From: Lachnospiraceae bacterium
Lineage (GTDB): Bacteria; Bacillota_A; Clostridia; Lachnospirales; Lachnospiraceae
DNA length: 12,046 nt
Assembly (NCBI GenBank): GCA_017391465.1
Contig: JAFOYH010000063.1
Coordinates: 1 to 12,046 of the forward strand
Direction: 5' to 3'
The position numbers and the translations under genes are program-made. The notes under the pieces were generated by a model that ran no database searches, was not told the origin of the DNA, and was given only the letters and a program-made list of their open reading frames with translations. Positions 1-7,925 of this stretch are shown one piece after another (position 1 is the first letter of the stretch; the number at the start of each line of letters is the position of its first letter).

Positions 1-1220
1 AATTTATAATTGCCATTTTCATCTTTCCATGGTGTTAAGAAGCTTCGGCAACCCATCGGACTAAATACATTGCCTTCATAATTCTCGCGCATTTTCTTTG
101 CGGAAATATAATCCGGATAGAGACGTTTTGAAGAACATTTCACAGCAAGCTTTGTAATATAATCATACTTTCCACCCTTTAAACAGTTATGTTCATCCAG
201 AACATAAACAAGCTTAGGAAAGGCTGGTGTCACATACACACCTTTTTCATTCTTAATCCCCTGATAACGCTGACGTAAAATCTCCTCGATAATCATGGCA
301 TTTTCTTCAATATATTCATCTTCTGCATCCAGATTTAAGAAGATCGTTAAAAATGGTGACTGACCGTTGGTTGTCATCAATGTATTAATCTGATACTGAA
401 TGGTCTGAACACCTGAACGAAGTTCATCCTGAAGACGATTTTGAACAAGTCGCTCAATCATCTCCGCATCCAGTTCATCCCCAAACTGCTCTGTAATCTG
501 GCGTTTAAACTTTTCATAACTGATTCTCAGATATTTTCCAAGATGCTTGATATCAACAGACTGTCCCCCATACTGACTGCTGGCAACGGCTGAAATAATC
601 TGTGTCGTTACAATACATGCAACCTGAAAACTCTTCGGACTTTCAATCAATTTACCATACATGACTGTGCCATTATCCAACATATCTTTAATATTGATCA
701 AACAACAATTAAAGATTGGCTGGATAAAATAATCCGCATCATGAAAATGAAGAACGCCTTCTTCATGTGCCTTGGAAATCTTTTCCGGAAGCAGCATACG
801 TTTCGTCAAGTCCTTTGATACTTCCCCTGCAATAAGGTCTCTCTGCGTCGAAACTGCCACTGCATTCTTATTCGAGTTTTCCTCCATCACATCTTTATTA
901 CTATTCTTAATCAGACTTAAAATCGAATCGTCTGTCGTATTCGCTTTTCGAACCAATTCACGCTGATAACGATAAATGATATATGTTTTTGCCAACTCAT
1001 ATTTACCGTCGGCCATTAATTTCTGTTCAATAATATCCTGAATATCTTCCACTAACATACGTTTACGACGACGCGTTTCAATATATTCTACAATATCATT
1101 GACCACTTCGTCCGTTACACGTTCTTCCGGGGGAACTTCATTATTCGCTTTTTTAATCGCTGTAATTATTTTACGTCTGTCATAATTCGCTTCACGCCCG
1201 TCACGCTTTATGATAATCAT
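1..1220 (-). CDS. nrdD: Anaerobic (class III) ribonucleoside-triphosphate reductase, N-terminal 406 codons, runs off the window
   Basis: Reduces ribonucleoside triphosphates to deoxyribonucleotides without oxygen, using a glycyl radical installed by the activase NrdG. The frame is open from the ATG at 1220 to the left edge with no frameshift. Residues 1-95 form an ATP-cone regulatory domain, opening with IIIKRDGR. The catalytic domain follows, with HFHDADYF (about residues 173-180), QYGGQS, and near the edge PMGCRSFLTPW, whose cysteine (C391, codon at 48-50) matches the active-site thiyl cysteine of the family. The C-terminal zinc site and glycyl-radical loop, and any nrdG, lie outside the window. 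The ATG is preceded by AAGGGG at good spacing. A terminator separates it from the metH operon upstream, so it is probably transcribed alone from the promoter at 1268-1273. Identity is confident; only the missing end is unknown. Confidence 0.95.
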   Translation of the reverse strand, partial: MIIIKRDGREANYDRRKIITAIKKANNEVPPEERVTDEVVNDIVEYIETRRRKRMLVEDIQDIIEQKLMADGKYELAKTYIIYRYQRELVRKANTTDDSILSLIKNSNKDVMEENSNKNAVAVSTQRDLIAGEVSKDLTKRMLLPEKISKAHEEGVLHFHDADYFIQPIFNCCLINIKDMLDNGTVMYGKLIESPKSFQVACIVTTQIISAVASSQYGGQSVDIKHLGKYLRISYEKFKRQITEQFGDELDAEMIERLVQNRLQDELRSGVQTIQYQINTLMTTNGQSPFLTIFLNLDAEDEYIEENAMIIEEILRQRYQGIKNEKGVYVTPAFPKLVYVLDEHNCLKGGKYDYITKLAVKCSSKRLYPDYISAKKMRENYEGNVFSPMGCRSFLTPWKDENGNYK

Positions 1221-1267
1221 TCGCAATACCCCTTCCTTAAATTTTACTCCCCATTAAATCTTACGTC

Positions 1268-1273
1268 ATTATA
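1268..1273 (-). promoter_or_regulatory. Extended -10 promoter element for nrdD
   Basis: On the minus strand this reads TGCTATAAT, a perfect TATAAT with the TGn extension, 48 bases before the nrdD ATG. No good -35 hexamer lies 17 bases upstream (TAGCTT), which an extended -10 can tolerate. I do not see a clear NrdR box pair around it. The position, just after the metH terminator, fits an independent nrdD transcript. Confidence 0.6.
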
Positions 1274-1322
1274 GCATTACCCCCAGGAAAAAGCTAGACA
1301 GAACATTTAAAATAACGTGCCT

Positions 1323-1362
1323 AAAAAAATGCTCGACACAACATCTTGTATCGAACATTTTT
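1323..1362 (-). terminator. Rho-independent terminator of the metF-metH operon
   Basis: A 16-bp stem pairs 1325-1340 with 1347-1362 around a 6-base loop. Read on the minus strand, the arms AAAAATGTTCGATACA and TGTGTCGAGCATTTTT pair throughout, with two G-U wobbles, and a run of seven T follows the hairpin. It begins 28 bases after the metH stop codon and lies before the nrdD promoter. Confidence 0.9.
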
Positions 1363-1390
1363 CGCTCTAAATAAGAAACTTCGTTATTTT

Positions 1391-3799
1391 TTACAACGAT
1401 CCCAACACTTTTTTGGCAATATCAACGGATTGCTTCGCATCTTTTGCATAAAAATCCGCACCAATCTGTTTGGCATAATCCTCAGTGAGAACGGCTCCAC
1501 CGACCATAATCTTACAGTCACATCCCGCCTCACGCAGTGCTGCAATTGTTGCTTCCATATGAACGACGGTTGTTGTCATAAGTGCACTTAAACCAACCAG
1601 TTTCGCCCCTGTACGCTTCACTTCCGAAACCACTTTTTCTACCGGAACGTCTTTACCAAGATCCAAGATATCATATCCGTAGTTTTCCATGACAACTTTC
1701 ACAATATTCTTGCCAATATCATGAATATCCCCTTTAACTGTTGCAATAATAACTTTTCCCTTAGAAACCGTTTCTGTATCGCCTTTGTTTTCGGCCATTA
1801 TTTCTTTAATAACTTCAAAAGCTTCCTGAGCTGTTGTTGCCGCCTGAATCAACTGTGGCAAGAACAATTTTCCATTTTCAAAATCATTTCCTACCTGATC
1901 CAAAGCAGGAATAAGAATTTCATTAACGATCTCCATGGCATCCTTTGTCTTTAAAAGTTCTTTCGTTGCATCCTTTGCATACTCACGAATGCCATTGACA
2001 ACCGCATAACTTAAACTCTTTGTATCTTCTGCTTTTTTTATCGGTTTAACAACTTCCGCATTTTTTTCAGCTTCCACAATCTTACTGTATTTATCCACAT
2101 AATACTTAGAACCTTGATCCTGATTATATAACACATTAAAACAGTCAATGGCAGCCACCATGGCGGAAACATTCGGATTAATGATCGGAAGATCCAGCCC
2201 ATGGGCCAATGCCAATGTTAAAAATGCAACATTAACCTGTTCGCGTTTTGGAAGCCCAAAAGAAATATTGGACACACCAAGAACAGTCTTTACACCCAGC
2301 TTTTCTTTCACCATCTGCATGGCTTTCAATGTTTCTGCCACTTCTTTTTGCTGAGCGGATGCCGTCAAAGTTAAGCAGTCAATATACACATCTTCTCTTG
2401 CAATTCCAAAGCTTTCTGCTTTGCGCACAATCTTTTCTGCCACAAAATAGCGTTCTTCTGCAGTTAATGGTATACCATTTTCATCCAAAGTCAATCCAAC
2501 CACAGCCGCACCATATTTTTTTACCAATGGAAGAATCTTTTCAAGAACTTCATCTTCACCATTCACCGAATTTACGATAGGCTTTCCATTATAAATACGA
2601 AGCCCTGCCTCAATAGCCATCGGATTCGACGAATCAATCTGAAGCGGAACATCTAAAATCCCCTGAAGTTCTTTAATGACTTCCACCATAAGTCCGACTT
2701 CATCTATTTTAGGCAGACCCACATTCACATCCAAAATATGTGCGCCTGCTTCCACCTGTGCAATGCCCTGAGCCAAAATATAACCCATATTATGATTTAA
2801 AAGTGCTTCTTTAAATAACTTTTTACCAGTTGGATTAATACGTTCCCCAATGATTCGAACACCATCAATCTCCACAACCTGAGTACTGCTGCACACTGCT
2901 GCACGATGCACATACTCCGGTCGATTTACTGACTTTCCTTCCAGATGACGACGTTCCACCATCTGTTTCATCTCATAGATATATTCCGGTGTTGTTCCGC
3001 AGCATCCGCCAATGGCATTAACGCCAAGATCCATAAATTTTTCCATCTGATGGGCAAATTGCTTCGCATTTATATCATAGCCACCCGAGTTCAAATTTGG
3101 AAGGCCTGCATTAGCCTTAATCATGATTGGCAAATATGTCCACTCCGTCATTTTTTTTGCTAACGGATAAATATCATCCGGACCTAAAGAACAATTAATA
3201 CCAAGGGCATCCACGCCAAGACCGGTTAATGTCAATGTTGCTGCTTCCACAGTGACTCCTGTAAATGTACGACCATTCTTTTCAAAAGTCATCGTCGAAC
3301 AGACAGGAAGGGATGTATTTTCTTTAGCCGCCAAAACCGCTGCCTTCATCTCCAGAAGATCTGTACTTGTTTCAATCACAATCAAATCTGCCCCTGCCTT
3401 TTCTCCAGCAACCATCATTTCTTTAAACATATCATAGGCGTCTTCAAACTTTAAGTTACCATTTGGCTCCATCAATTCACCAATCGGACCAACATCCAGT
3501 GCCACATAAACTTTTTTATCAAAAGCTGCTGCTGCTTTTTTTGCGTTGTAAACACCTGCGGTCACCAATTCTTCAACGGAATATGTACTGTATCCCACCT
3601 TATATCGATTCGCACTAAAGGTATTCGCATAAATCACATCAGATCCAGCTTCAATATACTGACGATGAATATCCATAACCGCATCTGCATGGGTTATATT
3701 TAACGCCTCCGGTACCTTTCCCATAGGAACGCCTGCTTTCTGGAGCATTGTCCCCATTCCACCATCTAAAAATATAACTTTATCCACAATATTTAACAT
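1391..3799 (-). CDS. metH: Cobalamin-dependent methionine synthase without the reactivation domain (802 aa)
   Basis: Transfers the methyl group of 5-methyltetrahydrofolate, via cobalamin, to homocysteine to give methionine. Residues 1-290 are the zinc homocysteine-binding barrel (FLDGGMGTMLQ; zinc cysteines C203 in GINCSLGP and C266/C267 in GGCCGTTP). Residues 310-560 are the pterin-binding domain (IGERINPTG, DVNVGLP, IDSSNP). Residues 590-680 are the cobalamin cap. Residues 680-802 are the B12 domain with DIHDIG (H693 as lower cobalt ligand), GLSALMTTT and VGGA. The protein ends there. Escherichia coli MetH has about 1,227 residues and a further activation domain, here supplied by the gene upstream. 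I chose the ATG at 3799 because GAGAGGA lies 5 bases before it. An in-frame ATG at 3826 lacks a ribosome binding site. The chosen start overlaps the upstream stop by 7 bases (ATGTTAA), suggesting translational coupling. Confidence 0.95.
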   Translation of the reverse strand: MLNIVDKVIFLDGGMGTMLQKAGVPMGKVPEALNITHADAVMDIHRQYIEAGSDVIYANTFSANRYKVGYSTYSVEELVTAGVYNAKKAAAAFDKKVYVALDVGPIGELMEPNGNLKFEDAYDMFKEMMVAGEKAGADLIVIETSTDLLEMKAAVLAAKENTSLPVCSTMTFEKNGRTFTGVTVEAATLTLTGLGVDALGINCSLGPDDIYPLAKKMTEWTYLPIMIKANAGLPNLNSGGYDINAKQFAHQMEKFMDLGVNAIGGCCGTTPEYIYEMKQMVERRHLEGKSVNRPEYVHRAAVCSSTQVVEIDGVRIIGERINPTGKKLFKEALLNHNMGYILAQGIAQVEAGAHILDVNVGLPKIDEVGLMVEVIKELQGILDVPLQIDSSNPMAIEAGLRIYNGKPIVNSVNGEDEVLEKILPLVKKYGAAVVGLTLDENGIPLTAEERYFVAEKIVRKAESFGIAREDVYIDCLTLTASAQQKEVAETLKAMQMVKEKLGVKTVLGVSNISFGLPKREQVNVAFLTLALAHGLDLPIINPNVSAMVAAIDCFNVLYNQDQGSKYYVDKYSKIVEAEKNAEVVKPIKKAEDTKSLSYAVVNGIREYAKDATKELLKTKDAMEIVNEILIPALDQVGNDFENGKLFLPQLIQAATTAQEAFEVIKEIMAENKGDTETVSKGKVIIATVKGDIHDIGKNIVKVVMENYGYDILDLGKDVPVEKVVSEVKRTGAKLVGLSALMTTTVVHMEATIAALREAGCDCKIMVGGAVLTEDYAKQIGADFYAKDAKQSVDIAKKVLGSL

Positions 3800-4503
3800 C
3801 GTGTTCCTCTCTTTCTGAATAAACATCTGTCTTTGTTATTACAGAAATCACATGAATTGTTTTTTCGTTCACTTTTCAAAGCACTTATATTCGATTCATC
3901 CTTTAAATAAATATCCGGATCATAAATCCCAAGAACGGCTGTCACCGACTTACTCGGAACCATTAGACAATTTTCTGTAAGTGAAACACCAATACGTCTT
4001 GGAAGATCCAAAACCCGAACCAATTCTCTCTGGGTTTCCAATGGGAAATCCCCATATCCCGGACTAAATCGCCATGTCAGATGATATCCTTCCGACAAAA
4101 CCCTTTCTTCAATCTCTTTTTCGACATAATCTGCAACTTGCTCTACGGCCTGAATACCGCAGCTATCAAGTACAACGCCGGCATCCGGCTCCGATATCAT
4201 ATATCTTCGAATCCATCGATCCAGTACCATGCCTGCTGTTACGCCCATAAGAACAATTTCTTTGCAGCCATTTAAGTGAGCAGCAATATCCTGTCCTTTC
4301 AAAATCAAATCTGTTCCATCTACATGAATACCCTCCGGTTCATGACATATATTAAATCGCTCATACATATATTTAGGTTCGATGATTTTCAGTGCATCTT
4401 TTTCACAACGATCGATCAACTTCTGGATCTGTGGCGTTATACCTGTATCTTTATATCCGAGATATCTTAAAATTTCTCTCTGATCTAATCTATCCATTAT
4501 CAT
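3793..4503 (-). CDS. Stand-alone methionine synthase reactivation-domain protein (236 aa) with Cys-rich tail
   Basis: Resembles the C-terminal activation domain of MetH, which binds S-adenosylmethionine and lets oxidised cob(II)alamin be reductively remethylated. Visible signatures are RFSPGYGDFPLETQ (residues 145-158) and LTENCLMVPSKSVTAVLG (175-192), the equivalents of the RxxPGY and later SAM-binding segments of MetH. It is shorter than the roughly 330-residue domain of E. coli MetH. The last 19 residues hold four cysteines (C218, C221, C227, C236) among basic residues, which looks like a metal or iron-sulfur site; that reading is inference. Its ATG shares one base with the metF stop (TAATG) and has no clear ribosome binding site, so it probably depends on translation of metF. 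Its end overlaps metH. Function is well supported by sequence and position, but the partner reductant is unknown. Confidence 0.85.
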   Translation of the reverse strand: MIMDRLDQREILRYLGYKDTGITPQIQKLIDRCEKDALKIIEPKYMYERFNICHEPEGIHVDGTDLILKGQDIAAHLNGCKEIVLMGVTAGMVLDRWIRRYMISEPDAGVVLDSCGIQAVEQVADYVEKEIEERVLSEGYHLTWRFSPGYGDFPLETQRELVRVLDLPRRIGVSLTENCLMVPSKSVTAVLGIYDPDIYLKDESNISALKSERKNNSCDFCNNKDRCLFRKRGTRC

Positions 4504-5381
4504 TATTTATTACAGCTCGTAAGAATATTCGAAATACTATTGGTAATACGTGTTGCAGTATCTACGTTATTCATTGTATATAAATGAATTCCACGGACAT
4601 CATTATTAATCAGATCAATAATCTGTTCTGTCGCAAAAGCAATTCCCGCATCTTTTAAAGCTATCGGATCATTGGCATATTTATTGACCATTTTTGAAAA
4701 TTTTACAGGAAAACTTGCACCACACATAGAAACTGTACGTTCAATCTGTGCTTTATTAATCACCGGCATAATACCCGCTTCAATCGGTACACGGATACCA
4801 GCCTTTTCTACTTTATCCATAAATGTATAGAAATTATTGTTATCAAAGAAAAGCTGAGTCACCAGATGGGTCACACCTGCATCCACCTTCTTTTTCAGAT
4901 TCTCAATATCTTCATCAATACTGGACGCATCACAATGCCCCTCTGGATAACAGGCTCCGGAAATATTAAAACTGTCATCATATTTTTTAATGAATGCTGC
5001 AAGATCACTGGCATGTTCAAAATCAATCACTCCATTTTCCGGGGTGATATCTCCTCGAAGGGCCAGAATATTATGTACATTTTCTGCTTTTAATCGATCC
5101 AAAAAATCAATAATGTCCTGTTTTGTCGAACCTGCACATGTCAAATGACTGACTGGTTCAATCTGATATTCACTTTTAATCAATGACGCTATCTCACAGG
5201 TTTTATTCTTCTGCGTATCTGAACCGCCGGCACCATAAGTCACACTGATAAAATCCGGTTTTAACCCACGGAGGCCATACAATGTATTATAAATCGTATC
5301 TATGGATGTGGTTTTTTTAGGCGGAAATACTTCAAGTGAATAAACCACTTTTTTACTTTCAAATAATCGTTGAATGTTCAT
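4503..5381 (-). CDS. metF: 5,10-methylenetetrahydrofolate reductase (292 aa)
   Basis: Reduces 5,10-methylenetetrahydrofolate to 5-methyltetrahydrofolate, the methyl donor used by the MetH encoded downstream. It is an FAD-binding TIM barrel of normal length. It shows SLEVFPPKK near the N-terminus (E17, matching the catalytic glutamate of E. coli MetF), VTYGAGGS (48-54), NILALRGD (104-111, the aspartate contacting flavin and folate), SGACYPEGH (141-149) and QLFFDN (176-181). The start is clear: GGAGGAG at 5388-5394 stands 6 bases before the ATG. It is the first gene of a three-gene operon in which each junction overlaps. No partner subunit of the RnfC2/MetV type is visible beside it, so I cannot say which electron donor it uses. 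Confidence 0.95.
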   Translation of the reverse strand: MNIQRLFESKKVVYSLEVFPPKKTTSIDTIYNTLYGLRGLKPDFISVTYGAGGSDTQKNKTCEIASLIKSEYQIEPVSHLTCAGSTKQDIIDFLDRLKAENVHNILALRGDITPENGVIDFEHASDLAAFIKKYDDSFNISGACYPEGHCDASSIDEDIENLKKKVDAGVTHLVTQLFFDNNNFYTFMDKVEKAGIRVPIEAGIMPVINKAQIERTVSMCGASFPVKFSKMVNKYANDPIALKDAGIAFATEQIIDLINNDVRGIHLYTMNNVDTATRITNSISNILTSCNK

Positions 5382-5414
5382 ACTTTTCTCCTCCGATATG
5401 CGATATTATTTTTC

Positions 5415-5443
5415 ATTATAAATGTCATCCTTATTTTTTTCAA
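5415..5443 (-). promoter_or_regulatory. Promoter of the metF-metH operon
   Basis: On the minus strand TTGAAA (5443-5438) and a perfect TATAAT (5420-5415) are separated by 17 bases. Transcription should start near 5408, leaving a leader of only about 27 bases with the GGAGGAG ribosome binding site. There is no room for a SAM riboswitch or T-box. Confidence 0.75.
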
Positions 5444-5474
5444 TCAAAGTATTAAATTTTTATATTTCATTGAA

Positions 5475-5503
5475 TTGATAAAAAAATCATAGTAAAATAA
5501 AAT
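5475..5503 (+). promoter_or_regulatory. Promoter of the dapF-murE operon
   Basis: TTGATA (5475-5480) and TAAAAT (5498-5503) are separated by 17 bases. The expected transcript start is near 5510, about 20 bases before the dapF ATG, and GGAGGTG at 5519-5525 is the ribosome binding site. Its -35 lies 31 bases from the -35 of the divergent metF promoter. Confidence 0.7.
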
Positions 5504-5529
5504 AGTAACAACATATTTGGAGGTGTCCT

Positions 5530-6363
5530 ATGAAATTTACAAAAATGCACGGATGTGGCAACGATTATGTTTATGTCAACTGTTTTGAAGAAACGATTGA
5601 AAATCCATCCGAAGTTGCCCGTTTTGTCAGCGACCGTCATTTTGGCATTGGCTCCGATGGAATGATCCTCATTTGTCCTTCCGAAATCGCAGATTTTCGC
5701 ATGGCGATGTATAATCTGGATGGTTCTGAGGGAAAGATGTGTGGTAACGGGGTACGCTGTATTGCAAAATATGTTTACGATCATCAATTAACCGATAAAA
5801 CCCGGATTTCTCTTGAAACTCTCGGCGGTATCAAGTATCTGGATTTAAATATTAAAGACGGAAAAGTAGAAACAGTGAAAGTTGATATGGGAGAACCGAT
5901 TCTCACACCAGCAGACATACCTGTGAATCTTTCAGGCGATACAATCATTAATGAACCTGTAGAGGTTGAAGGATCCATCTGGAATATAACCTGCATCTCT
6001 ATGGGAAATCCTCATGCCGTTGTCTTTGTCGACGATACAAAATCACTGAACCTTGAGAAAATCGGACCGGCTTTTGAAAAACACCCGATTTTTCCAGAAC
6101 AGGTCAATACCGAGTTTGTCCATGTGATTGATCGTAAAACCGTAGATATGCGTGTATGGGAACGTGGTTCCGGCGAAACCTTTGCCTGTGGAACAGGTGC
6201 CTGTGCAACAGCCATGGCCTGTATCCTCAATGGAAAAACCGAAGATGAAGTTCTTGTTCATCTGGTTGGCGGTGATCTGTTGATTCAATATGATCGTAAA
6301 ACAAATCATATCTTCATGACAGGTCCTGCAACCGAAGTTTTCTCAGGCGAAATTCAACTTTAA
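5530..6363 (+). CDS. dapF: Diaminopimelate epimerase (277 aa)
   Basis: Interconverts LL- and meso-diaminopimelate, the penultimate step of lysine synthesis and the source of meso-DAP for peptidoglycan. It is a PLP-independent two-base epimerase. Both catalytic cysteines are present: C71 in KMCGNGVRC and C220 in ETFACGTGACA. Other family signatures are MHGCGNDYVYV (6-16), HFGIGSDGM (37-45) and GNPHAVVFVDD (159-169). Length is normal. A strong GGAGGTG fixes the start. It is the first gene of a plus-strand group and is followed after 67 bases by murE, which uses its product. Confidence 0.97.
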   Translation: MKFTKMHGCGNDYVYVNCFEETIENPSEVARFVSDRHFGIGSDGMILICPSEIADFRMAMYNLDGSEGKMCGNGVRCIAKYVYDHQLTDKTRISLETLGGIKYLDLNIKDGKVETVKVDMGEPILTPADIPVNLSGDTIINEPVEVEGSIWNITCISMGNPHAVVFVDDTKSLNLEKIGPAFEKHPIFPEQVNTEFVHVIDRKTVDMRVWERGSGETFACGTGACATAMACILNGKTEDEVLVHLVGGDLLIQYDRKTNHIFMTGPATEVFSGEIQL

Positions 6364-6430
6364 TCATAAGTTAATTTATTTCTGAAATCCGCATATTGGG
6401 TTTTTCATCTTAAATTGAAAGGAATTCTAT

Positions 6431-7888
6431 ATGAAATTATCAAAGTTACTTGAACGTATGGAATACGAATGTGTCCAGGGTTCCGTTGATATTCCTATTT
6501 CTCATTTGCTGTATGACTCCCGTAATGCCTGTCCGGATGGTGTTTTTGTCTGCATCAGCGGCGCAGTCATGGATGGTCATAAATTTATTCCAGATGTAAT
6601 AAAACATGGTGTTAAGGCAGTCATCGTAGAAAAAGATGTCACAGCACCGGAATATGTCACTGTGATTCGCGTAAATAATACGCGTATCGCTTTAGCCTAC
6701 ATGTCTGCAGCTTACTTTGGATACCCTGCAGAAGAATTAAAGACTATTGGTATTACAGGAACCAAAGGCAAAACAACAACAACCTATATGGTTCGTTCCA
6801 TTTTAGAAAATTCGGGATTTAAAACCGGATTAATTGGCACCATTGAAACCATCATTGGCAAAAAGGTCATTAAGGCCAACAACACAACACCAGAATCTTA
6901 CCTTGTACAACAATATTTCCGTGATATGGTCAATGCCGGATGTCAATGTGTTGTTATGGAAGTTTCTTCTCAAGGTCTCATGATGCATCGTGTGGACGGT
7001 TTTACCTTTGACTATGGTATTTTCACCAACCTTGGTCCAGATCATATTGGACCAAATGAGCATAAAGATTTGGATGATTACATTTACTGCAAATCTTTGT
7101 TGTTCCAGAAATGTCGTCACGGTATTGTCAATATCGATGATGAATATGTGAATCGTATCACTAAAGATCATACATGCGATCTCCAAACATTTGGTATGTC
7201 TGAAAATGCAGATTTTTGTGCCAAAGATATCCAGTTACTTCAGAAGCCAGGTGTCCTTGGTGTCACATATAAACTTGCTGGCCGCATGAACATGGACGTA
7301 GAAATTGATGTTCCTGGTCGTTTCAGTGTTTATAACTCACTGACAGCCATCGCAATCTGTCACAATTTTGATGTTCCAGAAGAAAATATTTTAAAGGCTC
7401 TGACTGATGTTCGTGTCAAAGGTCGTCTTGAAATCATTCCGGTATCACCGAAATTCACTTTAATGATCGATTACGCACACAACGCCATGGCCTTGGAAAG
7501 CCTCTTGAATTCTTTAAGAGAATACCATCCAAAACGCCTTGTCACTTTGTTTGGTTGCGGCGGTAACCGAGATCCGCACAGACGCTATGAGATGGGCGAT
7601 GTATCCTCACATCTGTCCGATTTAACTGTTGTCACATCGGATAACCCTCGTTTTGAAGAACCTATGGATATTATCAAAGATATTATTACCGGTGTTAAAC
7701 GCGGCACTGGCAAATATGTGACCATTCCAGACCGAAAAGAAGCGATTAAATACTGCATCGACAATGCCGAAGAAGGTGATGTTATCATTCTTGCCGGTAA
7801 AGGTCACGAAGATTATCAGGAAATCAAAGGCATTAAGTATCCAATGGATGAACGCGTACTCATCCAGGAGATTCTCGAAGGCCGTTAA
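6431..7888 (+). CDS. murE: UDP-MurNAc-L-Ala-D-Glu:meso-diaminopimelate ligase (485 aa)
   Basis: Cytoplasmic Mur ligase that adds meso-DAP to UDP-MurNAc-L-Ala-D-Glu using ATP. It shows the P-loop GTKGKTT (110-116), NTTPE (151-155), the probable carbamylated lysine K221 in YIYCKSLLF, DYAH (348-351), the specificity motif DNPR (404-407) and GKGHEDYQ (456-463). DNPR is the signature of meso-DAP rather than lysine addition, which agrees with dapF next door. One oddity: DYAH is usually followed by TPD in MurE, but here the sequence is DYAHNAMALE. The start is set by AAAGGAA 6 bases before the ATG. I see no convincing promoter in the 67-base gap after dapF, so co-transcription is likely. The gene is away from the division and cell-wall cluster where murE usually lies, so it could be a second copy. 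Confidence 0.93.
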   Translation: MKLSKLLERMEYECVQGSVDIPISHLLYDSRNACPDGVFVCISGAVMDGHKFIPDVIKHGVKAVIVEKDVTAPEYVTVIRVNNTRIALAYMSAAYFGYPAEELKTIGITGTKGKTTTTYMVRSILENSGFKTGLIGTIETIIGKKVIKANNTTPESYLVQQYFRDMVNAGCQCVVMEVSSQGLMMHRVDGFTFDYGIFTNLGPDHIGPNEHKDLDDYIYCKSLLFQKCRHGIVNIDDEYVNRITKDHTCDLQTFGMSENADFCAKDIQLLQKPGVLGVTYKLAGRMNMDVEIDVPGRFSVYNSLTAIAICHNFDVPEENILKALTDVRVKGRLEIIPVSPKFTLMIDYAHNAMALESLLNSLREYHPKRLVTLFGCGGNRDPHRRYEMGDVSSHLSDLTVVTSDNPRFEEPMDIIKDIITGVKRGTGKYVTIPDRKEAIKYCIDNAEEGDVIILAGKGHEDYQEIKGIKYPMDERVLIQEILEGR

Positions 7889-7925
7889 AACCAATATTAA
7901 ATCATGTTTTTAGGAGGTTATAACT

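Noticed and set aside
2248..2580. 110-codon plus-strand open frame inside metH
   Set aside because: It lies antisense to the conserved pterin domain of metH, has no family resemblance and no ribosome binding site of note.
3800..3826. A start for MetH nine codons further upstream
   Set aside because: The ATG at 3826 has no Shine-Dalgarno sequence and would lengthen the overlap with the upstream gene, while the ATG at 3799 has GAGAGGA at good spacing and begins at the conserved domain.
5382..5414. SAM riboswitch or T-box before metF
   Set aside because: The space after the -10 element is too short and no hairpin or T-box sequence is visible.
5467..5787. 106-codon minus-strand open frame over the start of dapF and its promoter
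   Set aside because: Antisense shadow of dapF; the plus strand has the conserved protein, promoter and ribosome binding site.
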